DNA of 7,976 bases, taken from Armatimonadota bacterium. GTDB taxonomy: Bacteria; Armatimonadota; SYMT01. Numbering within the stretch: the first letter of the stretch is position 1; each line of letters starts with the position of its first letter. Below, piece after piece: positions 1 to 5,541 of this stretch. The DNA lies in NCBI GenBank assembly GCA_020696885.1, contig JAJFMS010000190.1:1-7976 (forward strand). The letters run 5' to 3'. A program made the position numbers and the translations under genes. The notes under the pieces are model-generated. The model did no database searches. It was not told the origin of the DNA and saw only the letters and a list, made by a program, of their open reading frames with translations.

Positions 1-2
1 GC

Positions 3-611
3 GACGGCGCCTTCGGCCAGTACTGTGTGGTGCTGCCGGAGCAGGATGCGGTGCTCGCCATCACCAGCGGCGTCGGGGACATGCAGGCGGTGATGAACGT
101 GGTGTGGGAGACCCTGCTCCCCGGCATCAAGACGAGCACCCCGGAGAACCGCGCCGCCACCAGCGACCTGCGGAAGCAGCTTGCCGCGCTGGAGGTCCGT
201 CAGCCCGCGGGCAAGAGCGAGTCGCCCACGGCGAAACGGGTCTCCGGCAAGACCTACCGCTTCGATGCGAACGATCAGAAGCTTGAGACGATCACCCCCA
301 CCTTCCGCGGCAGCCGCTGCATGCTGACCGTGCTGGACGGCGCCGGCGAGCGAAAGGTGGAGTGCGGCGGTGACGAATGGGTGACCGGCACCAGCTCCGT
401 AACGGCGCCGCTGACCGGCACCATGAAGGCGAAGGTAGCGGCCCACGGCGTCTGGACGGACGACGGCACCTACGTGGCCACGCTCTGCTTCTACGAAACG
501 CCGTTCGTGCAGACCCTCACCTGGAAGTTCACAGGCGATCAGGTGGCGCTGACGTCGAAGCTGAACGTGGGCGGACCGGCCGGACCGGCGCTGATGGGAC
601 GCATGGTCTGA
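3..611 (+). CDS. Beta-lactamase-family serine hydrolase, C-terminal part (5' end outside window)
   Basis: The open frame enters from the left edge (first full codon at 3, Asp) and ends at TGA 609-611, giving 202 visible codons. The first 40 or so residues, DGAFGQYCVVLPEQDAVLAI then TSG, match the last strands and helix of the class C beta-lactamase/penicillin-binding-like esterase fold, ending at about WETLLPGI. The remaining 155 residues form an appended C-terminal domain with alternating beta-strand-like segments, as many non-resistance serine hydrolases of this family have. The catalytic S-x-x-K and Y-x-N motifs lie upstream of the window and cannot be checked. A GTG at 27 could be mistaken for a start, but family homology continues upstream of it. 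The likely role is a peptidase or esterase, not antibiotic resistance; the substrate is unknown. Family assignment is fairly sure; function is inference. Confidence 0.8.
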   Translation, partial: DGAFGQYCVVLPEQDAVLAITSGVGDMQAVMNVVWETLLPGIKTSTPENRAATSDLRKQLAALEVRQPAGKSESPTAKRVSGKTYRFDANDQKLETITPTFRGSRCMLTVLDGAGERKVECGGDEWVTGTSSVTAPLTGTMKAKVAAHGVWTDDGTYVATLCFYETPFVQTLTWKFTGDQVALTSKLNVGGPAGPALMGRMV

Positions 612-634
612 CCCGTACGCCTCCCAACGTACCT

Positions 635-806
635 GTCATCCTGAACGTAGTGAAGGATCTCGAACCGGCACATGGTCCCCACCTGGGCGAGGCACCACGC
701 ACAGGGTCGGGATCCTTCCCGGCGCTACGCTCTGGTCAGGATGACAAAGACGGGAACGGTGCGGTCTCCCGGAGGTGCGTCACACCCGCAGGATGACAAG
801 GACGGG
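635..806. repeat. REP-like intergenic inverted/direct repeat cluster
   Basis: The 280-bp spacer between 612 and 891 holds no gene. The segment 635-660 begins GTCATCCTGA and ends GAAGGATCT. The segment 711-745 begins GATCCTTCC and ends TCAGGATGAC, so it is an imperfect reverse complement of the first copy with a loop of about 50 bp. The 18-mer CAGGATGACAAAGACGGG at 737-754 recurs with one change at 789-806, which adds a third partial copy. Strings of the form GTCATCCTGA-n-GAAGGATC are, from memory, dispersed intergenic repeats in several bacterial phyla. Together these look like a degenerate REP/MITE cluster that could fold in the transcript. No transposase is nearby. Confidence 0.6.
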
Positions 807-876
807 GGCGGGGCAAACGCGCGGTAGCCCTGGTTTTGACCCGTAACCGCGGCGGCAGAAACGTCTCTTACCTCAC

Positions 877-886
877 GAGGAAGGGA
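877..886 (+). promoter_or_regulatory. Ribosome binding site of the DUF1501 gene
   Basis: GAGGAAGGGA lies 5 bases before the ATG at 892. This purine-rich Shine-Dalgarno sequence supports 892 as the start, and the peptide that follows reaches a twin-arginine motif at the expected distance. Confidence 0.65.
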
Positions 887-891
887 CGACG

Positions 892-1503
892 ATGCTGCGC
901 CTCCAGGGATCGCGACGGAAGCTGTGTGACGGCCTCACCCGCCGGGACCTCCTGCACGTGGGCGGGCTTTCCGCGTTCGGCCTGGGGCTGGGCGACGCGC
1001 TCTCCCATCCCGCTCCGGCGGCCGCGCTGCCCCGCCCGTTCGGCCGTGCGAAGTCGTGCATCCTGCTGTTCCTCTTCGGCTCCCCCGGGCAGCACGAGAC
1101 GTTCGATCCCAAGCCGGACGCGCCGTCCGAGATCCAGGGTGAGCTGAAGGCGATCTCCACCTGCCTGCCCGGCGTAGCGATCGGCGAAGGGTTGCCCAGG
1201 ATCGCGCGGATCATGGACCGGCTCACGGTGGTCCGCTCGCTCACCCACCCCTATCCGTTTCACGGCGTGCCGTACGCGCTTACCGGTGAGCCGACGGTGG
1301 ACGCGAAGGACGAGACGAAGCGCGATCTCTCCCGCTGGCCGTTCATCGGCTCCGTGGTGGACTACCTGGCAACATCGCGCTGCCGTTTCCGGTGTACACC
1401 CACGTCAACTACCCGCTGCTGGCCGGCCCGTACGGCGGTTTCCTGGGTTCGCAGTACGACCCGCTGTATACCGCCTTCGACGCGCCGGGCACCCGGAAGG
1501 TGA
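892..1503 (+). CDS. DUF1501 family protein, N-terminal fragment of a frameshifted gene (Tat signal)
   Basis: This is the 5' part of a DUF1501 gene, a family of the alkaline-phosphatase/sulfatase superfamily found in many copies in Planctomycetota and relatives. Start ATG 892 follows a good Shine-Dalgarno. Residues 16-21 are TRRDLL, a twin-arginine motif, followed by a glycine/leucine-rich segment to about residue 37 and PAPAAA as a likely cleavage region near 40-45, so export by the Tat route is predicted. Residues 56-74 (CILLFLFGSPGQHETFDPK) are the family's first core strand and metal/active-site loop; the region down to THPYPFHGVPYALTG is also typical. Family similarity stops after SVVDYL (codon ending about 1368). 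From there to the TAG at 1503 the translation is Arg/Cys/Thr-rich and unlike the family, while the matching sequence continues in another frame (1392-2321). Either the gene is broken or the assembly lost bases here. Tat export with a metal-dependent hydrolase fold suggests a periplasmic or surface role; the substrate is unknown. Confidence 0.75.
   Translation: MLRLQGSRRKLCDGLTRRDLLHVGGLSAFGLGLGDALSHPAPAAALPRPFGRAKSCILLFLFGSPGQHETFDPKPDAPSEIQGELKAISTCLPGVAIGEGLPRIARIMDRLTVVRSLTHPYPFHGVPYALTGEPTVDAKDETKRDLSRWPFIGSVVDYLATSRCRFRCTPTSTTRCWPARTAVSWVRSTTRCIPPSTRRAPGR
1360..1395 (+). other. Frameshift junction in the DUF1501 gene
   Basis: Upstream family sequence ends in frame 1 with GAC TAC CTG (1360-1368, Asp-Tyr-Leu). 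Downstream family sequence begins in frame 3 at about 1371 with AAC ATC GCG CTG CCG (Asn-Ile-Ala-Leu-Pro), before the GTG at 1392. The two halves abut here, and the family usually has a longer linker between these segments, so 3n+1 bases appear to be missing rather than a single base inserted. There is no homopolymer run or slippery heptamer at the junction, which argues against programmed frameshifting. Confidence 0.7.
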
Positions 1504-2321
1504 TCGGGCAGAACGGCAAGGAGATACTGGACCCGTTCGCGGGCATCAAGCCCGGCAACCGGATCGAGCTGCTTGGGGCGGAGGGCGCCTCCGGCATCTC
1601 CGAGCAGCGGTTCGACCTCCGCCGCTCCCTCCTCCGGCAGTTCGACCAGACCCGCGCGGCGCTGGACAGCCCCGCTGCGGACGCCTTCTCCGCGCAGCAG
1701 CGTCGCGCCCTGGCGCTCCTTGCCGCCAACCGTGTGGGGGAAGCGCTGGACCTGGACCGCGAGCCGCTGAAGACGCGCGAGGAGTACGGGATGACGCTGT
1801 TCGGGCAGTCCACGCTGGCGGCCCGCCGGCTGGTGGAGGCCGGCAGCCGGTTCGTCACCGTCTTCTGGGACGCCTACGGGCACTTCGCGAACGGCTGGGA
1901 TACCCACGTCCACCAGTATCCCCGGCTGAAGAACTACCTCCTACCTGGGCTGGACGAGACGTTCTCCGCGCTCATCCTGGACCTGGAAGCCCGCGGCATG
2001 CTGGATGATACGCTGGTGCTCTGCCTCAGCGAGCACGGCCGCACCCCGAAGATGGAGAACGTGAAGGGCGGCGGGCGCGGGCACTGGTCTCGGGCGTACT
2101 CCGCCGCGTTCGCCGGCGGCGGGATGGGCCGCGGGAACGTGGTCGGCGCCACGGACCGCACCGGCGGCGAGGTGGACCACACGCCGATCTCTCCGAAGGA
2201 CGTGCTCGCCACCGCCTTCTACCTCCTGGGTATCGACCCCGCCACCACAGTGCCGGACCGCTTCGATCGCCCGCTCCCGATCGCCGGTGACGGCGTGGTC
2301 CGCAAAGAGCTGTTCGGCTGA
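1392..2321 (+). CDS. DUF1501 family protein, C-terminal fragment of a frameshifted gene
   Basis: This is the 3' part of the gene starting at 892. The frame is open from about 1371 and the first possible start is a GTG at 1392, with no convincing Shine-Dalgarno, so independent translation is doubtful. Numbered from that GTG, it shows YPLLAGPYGGFLG (7-19), a helical middle region (about 70-150) and the C-terminal half of the alkaline-phosphatase-like fold: FWDAYGHFANGWDTH (158-172), CLSEHGRTPK (211-220) and GRGHW (228-232). These are typical DUF1501 metal/active-site segments. The end, with the DHTPISPKDVLATAFYLLGI stretch and a final DRPLPIAGDGVV, is the usual family terminus, so the 3' end is intact. 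The two parts together span 1430 bp, near 475 residues, which is close to the family's usual length. Without the N-terminal part this piece lacks a signal peptide and the first active-site loop, so on its own it is probably inactive. Confidence 0.75.
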   Translation: MYTHVNYPLLAGPYGGFLGSQYDPLYTAFDAPGTRKVIGQNGKEILDPFAGIKPGNRIELLGAEGASGISEQRFDLRRSLLRQFDQTRAALDSPAADAFSAQQRRALALLAANRVGEALDLDREPLKTREEYGMTLFGQSTLAARRLVEAGSRFVTVFWDAYGHFANGWDTHVHQYPRLKNYLLPGLDETFSALILDLEARGMLDDTLVLCLSEHGRTPKMENVKGGGRGHWSRAYSAAFAGGGMGRGNVVGATDRTGGEVDHTPISPKDVLATAFYLLGIDPATTVPDRFDRPLPIAGDGVVRKELFG

Positions 2322-2335
2322 CGCTCCGGCTCCGG

Positions 2336-2385
2336 AAAAGTTTTTCTGCGCGGGGTGTATCCCAGGGCGAAAAACCTGCGTCATA
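2336..2385 (+). promoter_or_regulatory. Possible ECF-sigma type promoter of the repeat-protein gene
   Basis: An A/T tract AAAAGTTTTT (about 2336-2345, UP-element-like) is followed by TGTATCC at 2356-2362, a 16-bp spacer, and CGTCATA at 2379-2385. ECF sigma factors commonly use a TGTAACC-like -35 and a CGTC-containing -10 at 16-17 bp spacing, so the arrangement fits. This would give a leader of about 110 bases before the ATG at 2502. The call rests on one site only and no ECF gene is visible in the window. Confidence 0.35.
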
Positions 2386-2406
2386 GGTGCATCGCTCGAC
2401 GGCTAC

Positions 2407-2420
2407 CGGTTAGTTAACCG
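2407..2420. promoter_or_regulatory. Palindrome CGGTTA-GT-TAACCG, possible operator
   Basis: A perfect 6+6 bp inverted repeat with a 2-bp centre lies about 20-35 bp downstream of the suspected -10 and 82 bp before the ATG at 2502. This position fits a repressor site in the leader. It is short enough to occur by chance, and no regulator is encoded nearby. Confidence 0.25.
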
Positions 2421-2501
2421 TCCTCCGTGCGAGCTACCAATCCGGACACCAATCGCCGGCGCCTGCCCCGGGGCCGGACTACCCTTCGCGGAGAGCAATC
2501 A

Positions 2502-3005
2502 ATGAACCGTATTCTTCAGGTGACGGCCGTACTGTTGGGCCTCGTGGCCGCACCGCTCGCAGCTCGGGCAGAGAATGGGCCGTACCTGGGACGGCTGTCC
2601 ACCAACCCGTACGGCTCCAACAGCACCGGCAACCCGTACGGCCAGTATGGGAGTCCGTACAGCTCCAAAAGCACGCGGAACCCGTACGGCACTTACGGCA
2701 GCCCGTACAGCTCCAAGAGCTCCACCAACCCCTACACCACGGACGCGCCCAAGATCTACGGCTCGGACGGGAAGTACCTGGGCAAGCTGTCCAATAACCC
2801 GTACGACAGCGAGAGCATCTCGAACCCCTACGGGCGGTACGGCAGCCCCTACAGCTCGGACAGCGTGCGGAACCCGTACGGCACTTACGGCAGCCCGTAC
2901 AGCTCCAAGAGCTCGACCAACCCCTACGCCACGGATGCACCCCGGATCTACGGCAGCCCCAGCTACTCCAGCCCGGGTCTGTTCGGCAACCGCCGGAAGC
3001 CCTGA
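2502..3005 (+). CDS. Secreted Asn-Pro-Tyr tandem-repeat protein
   Basis: This encodes 167 residues. The start is ATG 2502, six bases after GGAGAG (2490-2495); the frame is open further upstream, but only this start yields a proper signal peptide. Residues 1-23 are MNRILQ, a hydrophobic core (V7-A17) and an ALA-like end at ARA|EN, so Sec export and cleavage after residue 23 are expected. The mature part is two 64-residue units (26-89 and 90-153). Each begins YLGxLSxNPY, then has three turns of a roughly 16-residue motif (SxSxxNPYGxYGSPYS), and ends TDAPxIYGS. The composition is almost entirely G, S, N, P, Y and T, with no Cys. Similar NPYGxYGSPYS proteins occur as uncharacterised ORFs in diverse bacteria. 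I recognise no enzyme fold; a structural, surface or matrix role is a guess. Its neighbours are a DUF1501 gene upstream and a convergent esterase gene downstream. Confidence 0.85.
   Translation: MNRILQVTAVLLGLVAAPLAARAENGPYLGRLSTNPYGSNSTGNPYGQYGSPYSSKSTRNPYGTYGSPYSSKSSTNPYTTDAPKIYGSDGKYLGKLSNNPYDSESISNPYGRYGSPYSSDSVRNPYGTYGSPYSSKSSTNPYATDAPRIYGSPSYSSPGLFGNRRKP
2577..2960 (+). repeat. 192-bp tandem duplication inside the NPY-repeat gene
   Basis: Unit 1 (2577-2768) and unit 2 (2769-2960) align without gaps at an offset of exactly 192 bp (64 codons). Homology is strongest in the second half of each unit: from GCGGAACCCGTACGG (2675 and 2867) through the following 35 or so bases the copies are identical, with only scattered changes after that. 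The high DNA identity suggests recent duplication or gene conversion, not just protein-level constraint. Confidence 0.85.
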
Positions 3006-3026
3006 CGCCGGGGACGATGGGGGCAT

Positions 3027-3102
3027 GGAGTGTTGGAGTAGTGGAGTAGTGGAGCTGCCGGTGCCCGTACGGGCGTTCGCCATCACTCCATCACTCCATC
3101 AC
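3027..3102. repeat. Octamer (GGAGTNNT) arrays in inverted orientation in a convergent spacer
   Basis: On the + strand 3027-3054 reads GGAGTGTT, GGAGTAGT, GGAGTAGT, GGAG. At 3081-3102 the same 8-bp period appears on the other strand as CATCACTC, CATCACTC, CATCAC. Between them is the 12-bp perfect palindrome GCCCGTACGGGC (3063-3074). RNA from either strand could form a long imperfect hairpin (about 12 of 16 Watson-Crick pairs in the best register) between the convergent genes ending at 3005 and 3099, so it may act as a two-way terminator. There is no U-run, so the terminator role is weak inference. The minus-strand gene's TGA (3099-3101) lies inside the array. Confidence 0.55.
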
Positions 3103-4025
3103 TTCTTCTTCAGCAATCCCTGCTTGCGGAGCCACTCCTCGCAGCGCTGCGGCCAGGAGGTGACCGTCTCTTCGGTGGGGCGCAGGCCGTAACCGTGGCC
3201 GCCCGTGGGATAGATGTGGAGCTCCGCGGGAACGCCGACCTGCTTGAGCGCCAGATACATCAGGGCGCTGTTGACCGGCGTGATCGGATCGTTGCCGGCG
3301 TGCGCCATGAAGGTCGGCGGGGTGTCCTTGCTCACGCGGATTTCCGGCATGAGCGCATTCCCCTCTTTGTTGGCGAGGTACGCCGGGTACACCAGCACCG
3401 CAAAGTTCGCCTTGCAGGAGACCTTGTCCACGTCGTCGATGGCGTCGTAGGCACGGCGGTCGGAGTTCGTGGCGGTCCGCGCCGCCAGGTGCCCACCGGC
3501 GGAGAACCCGAGGATGCCGATGCGCTCCGGGTCCAGGTTCCACTCCTTCGCCTTGCTGCGCACCAGGCTCAGCGCCCGCTGCGCGTCTTGCAGCGGCTGG
3601 AGCGGCGGCTGGTCGGAAGGATCGCCGGGCCGGCGCGGCACGCGGTACTTGAGCACGATGCCGGTGATGCCCAGCGTGTTCAGCCACTCTGCTACTTCGG
3701 TGCCTTCCAGGTCCCATGCCAGGATGTGGTAGCCGCCGCCCGGCGCGATCACCACGGAGGCGCCGGTGTCGAGGCTCTTGGCGGGGCGGTAGACTTCGAG
3801 GATCGGCGTGGAGACGTTCCCCAGCCGCATCAGCCGCCGACCAGCGACCTTCCCTTCCGAGTCCTTGGTCATGTCCGCTTCGGGACCGATCGGCCCCTTC
3901 TCGCTGGGCGGCGTCCCGGGCCACACCGGCACGACCAGCGGCTTCTCAGCCGCGTGCGTCGCCACGGGCGCGAGCAGCGCCGCGACGCCCAGCACGAGCG
4001 CCGGAATCCAGACTTGCTTCTTCAT
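3099..4025 (-). CDS. Secreted alpha/beta hydrolase, acetylxylan-esterase/BD-FAE-like
   Basis: This encodes 308 residues, from ATG 4025 (MKKQVWIP), which directly follows a strong Shine-Dalgarno; an ATG 15 codons upstream would spoil the signal peptide. Residues 1-25 form a signal peptide (KK, hydrophobic ALVLGVAALLAPV, cleavage near THA|AE), so the product is exported. The body is an alpha/beta hydrolase of the esterase/lipase type: oxyanion loop APGGGYH (94-100), nucleophile elbow GFSAGG with Ser175, acid Asp246 in HAGNDPITPVNS and His277 in PTGGHGYGL. The triad is complete and the length is normal for the family. Relatives include carbohydrate acetyl esterases and bifunctional feruloyl/acetyl xylan esterases, which remove ester groups from plant polysaccharides; the actual substrate is not readable here. 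It lies 102 bp downstream of the LRR-like gene on the same strand. The family call is firm; the substrate is inference. Confidence 0.9.
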   Translation of the reverse strand: MKKQVWIPALVLGVAALLAPVATHAAEKPLVVPVWPGTPPSEKGPIGPEADMTKDSEGKVAGRRLMRLGNVSTPILEVYRPAKSLDTGASVVIAPGGGYHILAWDLEGTEVAEWLNTLGITGIVLKYRVPRRPGDPSDQPPLQPLQDAQRALSLVRSKAKEWNLDPERIGILGFSAGGHLAARTATNSDRRAYDAIDDVDKVSCKANFAVLVYPAYLANKEGNALMPEIRVSKDTPPTFMAHAGNDPITPVNSALMYLALKQVGVPAELHIYPTGGHGYGLRPTEETVTSWPQRCEEWLRKQGLLKKK

Positions 4026-4027
4026 CC

Positions 4028-4035
4028 CACCTCCC
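4028..4035 (-). promoter_or_regulatory. Ribosome binding site fixing the esterase start
   Basis: On the minus strand GGGAGGTG ends two bases before the ATG at 4025. It favours the MKKQ start over the in-frame ATG at 4070, which has no such site. Confidence 0.6.
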
Positions 4036-4127
4036 GGGAACCGCGCGACTCCGTGCGGCCGCAGCGCCATCTACTCGCCAGGAACGTTGCGGAACGGGCC
4101 GCCAATTCCCTGCCGCGTGAGGCGAGG

Positions 4128-5297
4128 CTACAGGTCTTCCCACTCGTCGAACCACTCCCGCGCCGTGGCGAGCGGCACCGCCTCCGTCACCCGGGACGCC
4201 AGCTCGTCGAACGCGTCGCTGACCTCCTCGCGCTGGATCGTATCGAACGGATCACGGGCGCTCCTCCGGTTGAACGCCTCCACAAACGCGTGAAGGGCCG
4301 CCTGGACCAGCGCCGCATCCGATCCGGCGCGGTCGAGGGCCGTAACCGCTTTGCGGTAAGCAGCCATCGCGGCCTTGCCGGTGGCGGAGCCGTGCTCGTC
4401 CGACCATTCCCGGAACGGGTTGTCCAGGTTGGCGCGCAGCCAGGAGTCGCTGCGCTTCCCGCGGATCGAGAGGCTGCCCAGCCCGGCCAGCCGCTCCGCG
4501 AGCACCACCGCATCCGCCTGGCGCACGCCGTCCACCTCCACGCTCTCCAGCGCGGGGAAGGCGGAGGCCGGGGGCAGCGCCTCCACTCCCAGCGAATAGC
4601 ACTCGCGCAGCCGCAAGCGGCGGAGCTTCGGGAAGCGGGCCAGTTCTCGAAGGCCCGTCACAGTCCCAGGCGGGCCGAAGATCGTCAACTCCTCTAACTC
4701 CTGGAACGCGAGCAGGCACTCCAGCCGCACCTCTCGCACGCCCCAGAGCGAGAGCGCGCAGATGCGCTCCAACCCCGGGATGGCCTCGGGGCCATCCGGC
4801 AGCCCCTGGCACCGGAGCGTCAGGGAGATCCCCGCGCCGGCTTCCGGAGCGTGCACCTCCAGACCCACTCTGCCCCCCCTTCGTAAGGGGGAGAGAGCGT
4901 CCGAACGCGCAGCCGGCGCGAGCGAGAGCCGCTCCAGCGTGCCGCCGGTGGGCAGCCGGACCTCCAGCGGCCCCGGCCCGCAGTCGAGCGAGAGCTCCCC
5001 CAACGTAGTCCGGGAAAAGTCGAGCAGCGTCTGCCGGTGATCAGACCACGCCAGGCGGTTAAGATCCGGGCGGGCGGCCAGGTACTCCAGGACCCGGACG
5101 TCCCGGCCGGAGTACTGGATCTCTCGCAGCTCCGCTAGTTGATCCAGCTCTTCCCAGCGGACCGGCGCCTCCGGGTCGATCGGGACGCGGATGACCACCC
5201 CGGTCTCCGGCTCCCCGGGCAGCAGCCAGATCCGCCAGAGGTCGTTGTGGACCCGGCGCTCCGTGCCTTGCAGGTTGATGGTGAGCTGTGGACCCAT
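4128..5297 (-). CDS. Leucine-rich-repeat-like protein with C-terminal helical domain
   Basis: This encodes 389 residues. The start at ATG 5297 (MGPQLTINLQG) has GGAGAA eight bases upstream; the frame stays open to 5465, but that extension reads through the inverted-repeat element and looks non-coding. There is no signal peptide or membrane segment, so it is probably cytoplasmic. Residues 1-125 hold mixed strands (WRIWLLPGEPETGVVIRVPI). Residues 176-284 show irregular leucine-rich repeats (LERICALSLWGVREVRL, LEELTIFGPP, LRRLRLRECYSLG, LESVEVDGV). After NPFREW (293-298) a helical tail follows with IQREEVSDAFDELASR and the end EWFDEWEDL. From memory, similar tails close other bacterial LRR proteins of unknown role. 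LRRs usually bind protein partners; none is visible. Residues 136-141 are encoded by a palindromic repeat, described separately. The function is unknown. Confidence 0.8.
   Translation of the reverse strand: MGPQLTINLQGTERRVHNDLWRIWLLPGEPETGVVIRVPIDPEAPVRWEELDQLAELREIQYSGRDVRVLEYLAARPDLNRLAWSDHRQTLLDFSRTTLGELSLDCGPGPLEVRLPTGGTLERLSLAPAARSDALSPLRRGGRVGLEVHAPEAGAGISLTLRCQGLPDGPEAIPGLERICALSLWGVREVRLECLLAFQELEELTIFGPPGTVTGLRELARFPKLRRLRLRECYSLGVEALPPASAFPALESVEVDGVRQADAVVLAERLAGLGSLSIRGKRSDSWLRANLDNPFREWSDEHGSATGKAAMAAYRKAVTALDRAGSDAALVQAALHAFVEAFNRRSARDPFDTIQREEVSDAFDELASRVTEAVPLATAREWFDEWEDL
4873..4895. repeat. REP-like palindrome read in frame inside the LRR-like gene
   Basis: The + strand carries CCCCCTT (4875-4881), CGT, AAGGGGG (4885-4891), a perfect 7-bp stem with a 3-base loop. 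Flanks CTCTG (4869-4873) and AGAG (4892-4895) extend the stem if one base bulges out. On the minus strand it is translated as Ser-Pro-Leu-Arg-Arg-Gly in a stretch (about 131-144) of Arg, Gly and Ser unlike the rest of the protein. Palindromes of this CTCTCCCCCTT...AAGGGGGAGAG type are, from memory, common dispersed repeats in some bacterial genomes. Confidence 0.6.
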
Positions 5298-5352
5298 CCG
5301 GTCCGTTCTCCGGTAGTTCAGAGCTGCCCGGGCCAAGGGGGGAATAGAAGCA

Positions 5353-5500
5353 GTAGCATAGCGCCTCGTGCGCGTGGAGCGTTGGACGGGCCAAAGCCAG
5401 CAGTTCTCCTCTAGCGAAGAGGGGAGACGAGGCCATGGCCGAGGCAGAATGTGCTCCCGAGGCACGACGAACCTTCCACGCGCACAAGGCGCTATGCTAC
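5353..5500. mobile_element. 148-bp MITE-like element with 26-bp terminal inverted repeats
   Basis: The 26 bases from 5353 (starting GTAGCATAGCGCCT) and the 26 bases ending at 5500 (ending AGGCGCTATGCTAC) are reverse complements with a single mismatch. Further inward a weaker match continues (9 of the next 13). The interior holds a second hairpin, TCTCCTCT / AGAGGGGAGA around 5405-5426, and the palindrome GGCCATGGCC (5431-5440), so the whole segment could fold as one long branched hairpin. It encodes nothing convincing. It sits between the LRR-like gene and the small ORF at 5542. No clean target-site duplication is seen. Alternatives are a structured RNA or a large bidirectional terminator. 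Confidence 0.55.
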
Positions 5501-5524
5501 GGGTGATCTATGCTATGGGTGATC
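5493..5524. repeat. 16-bp tandem repeat overlapping the right end of the inverted-repeat element
   Basis: TATGCTACGGGTGATC (5493-5508) is followed directly by TATGCTATGGGTGATC (5509-5524), with one difference. The first half of each copy equals the outer tip of the terminal inverted repeat, so a second, partial end lies just outside the element. This could be slippage or the trace of a second insertion. Confidence 0.6.
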
Positions 5525-5541
5525 TTGCCGTCCAAACTACC

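Noticed and set aside
836..870. TTGACC as a -35 box for the DUF1501 gene
   Set aside because: No acceptable -10 hexamer lies 16-18 bp downstream, so a housekeeping promoter could not be supported.
1360..1395. Programmed ribosomal frameshift in the DUF1501 gene
   Set aside because: No slippery sequence or downstream pseudoknot was seen, and the linker looks shortened, which fits a deletion better.
2387..2413. Eight-codon leader peptide (GTG...TAG) before the repeat-protein gene
   Set aside because: There is no ribosome site, no run of regulatory codons and no attenuator-like pairing.
2577..2960. Possible CRISPR-like array
   Set aside because: The repeats are multiples of three, have no unique spacers and are translated as a periodic protein.
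2499..3086. 195-codon open frame on the - strand
   Set aside because: It mirrors the NPY-repeat gene; the apparent repeats are just the opposite strand of the codon repeats, and only the + strand version has a signal peptide and ribosome site.
3195..4697. 500-codon open frame on the + strand
   Set aside because: It runs antisense to the esterase and LRR-like genes, both of which have clear motifs; the translation is Arg/His/Gly-rich low-complexity text typical of shadow frames in GC-rich DNA.
5298..5465. 56-codon N-terminal extension of the LRR-like gene
   Set aside because: The frame is open, but it reads through the inverted-repeat element, gives an Arg/Pro/Trp-rich peptide, and ATG 5297 has its own ribosome site.
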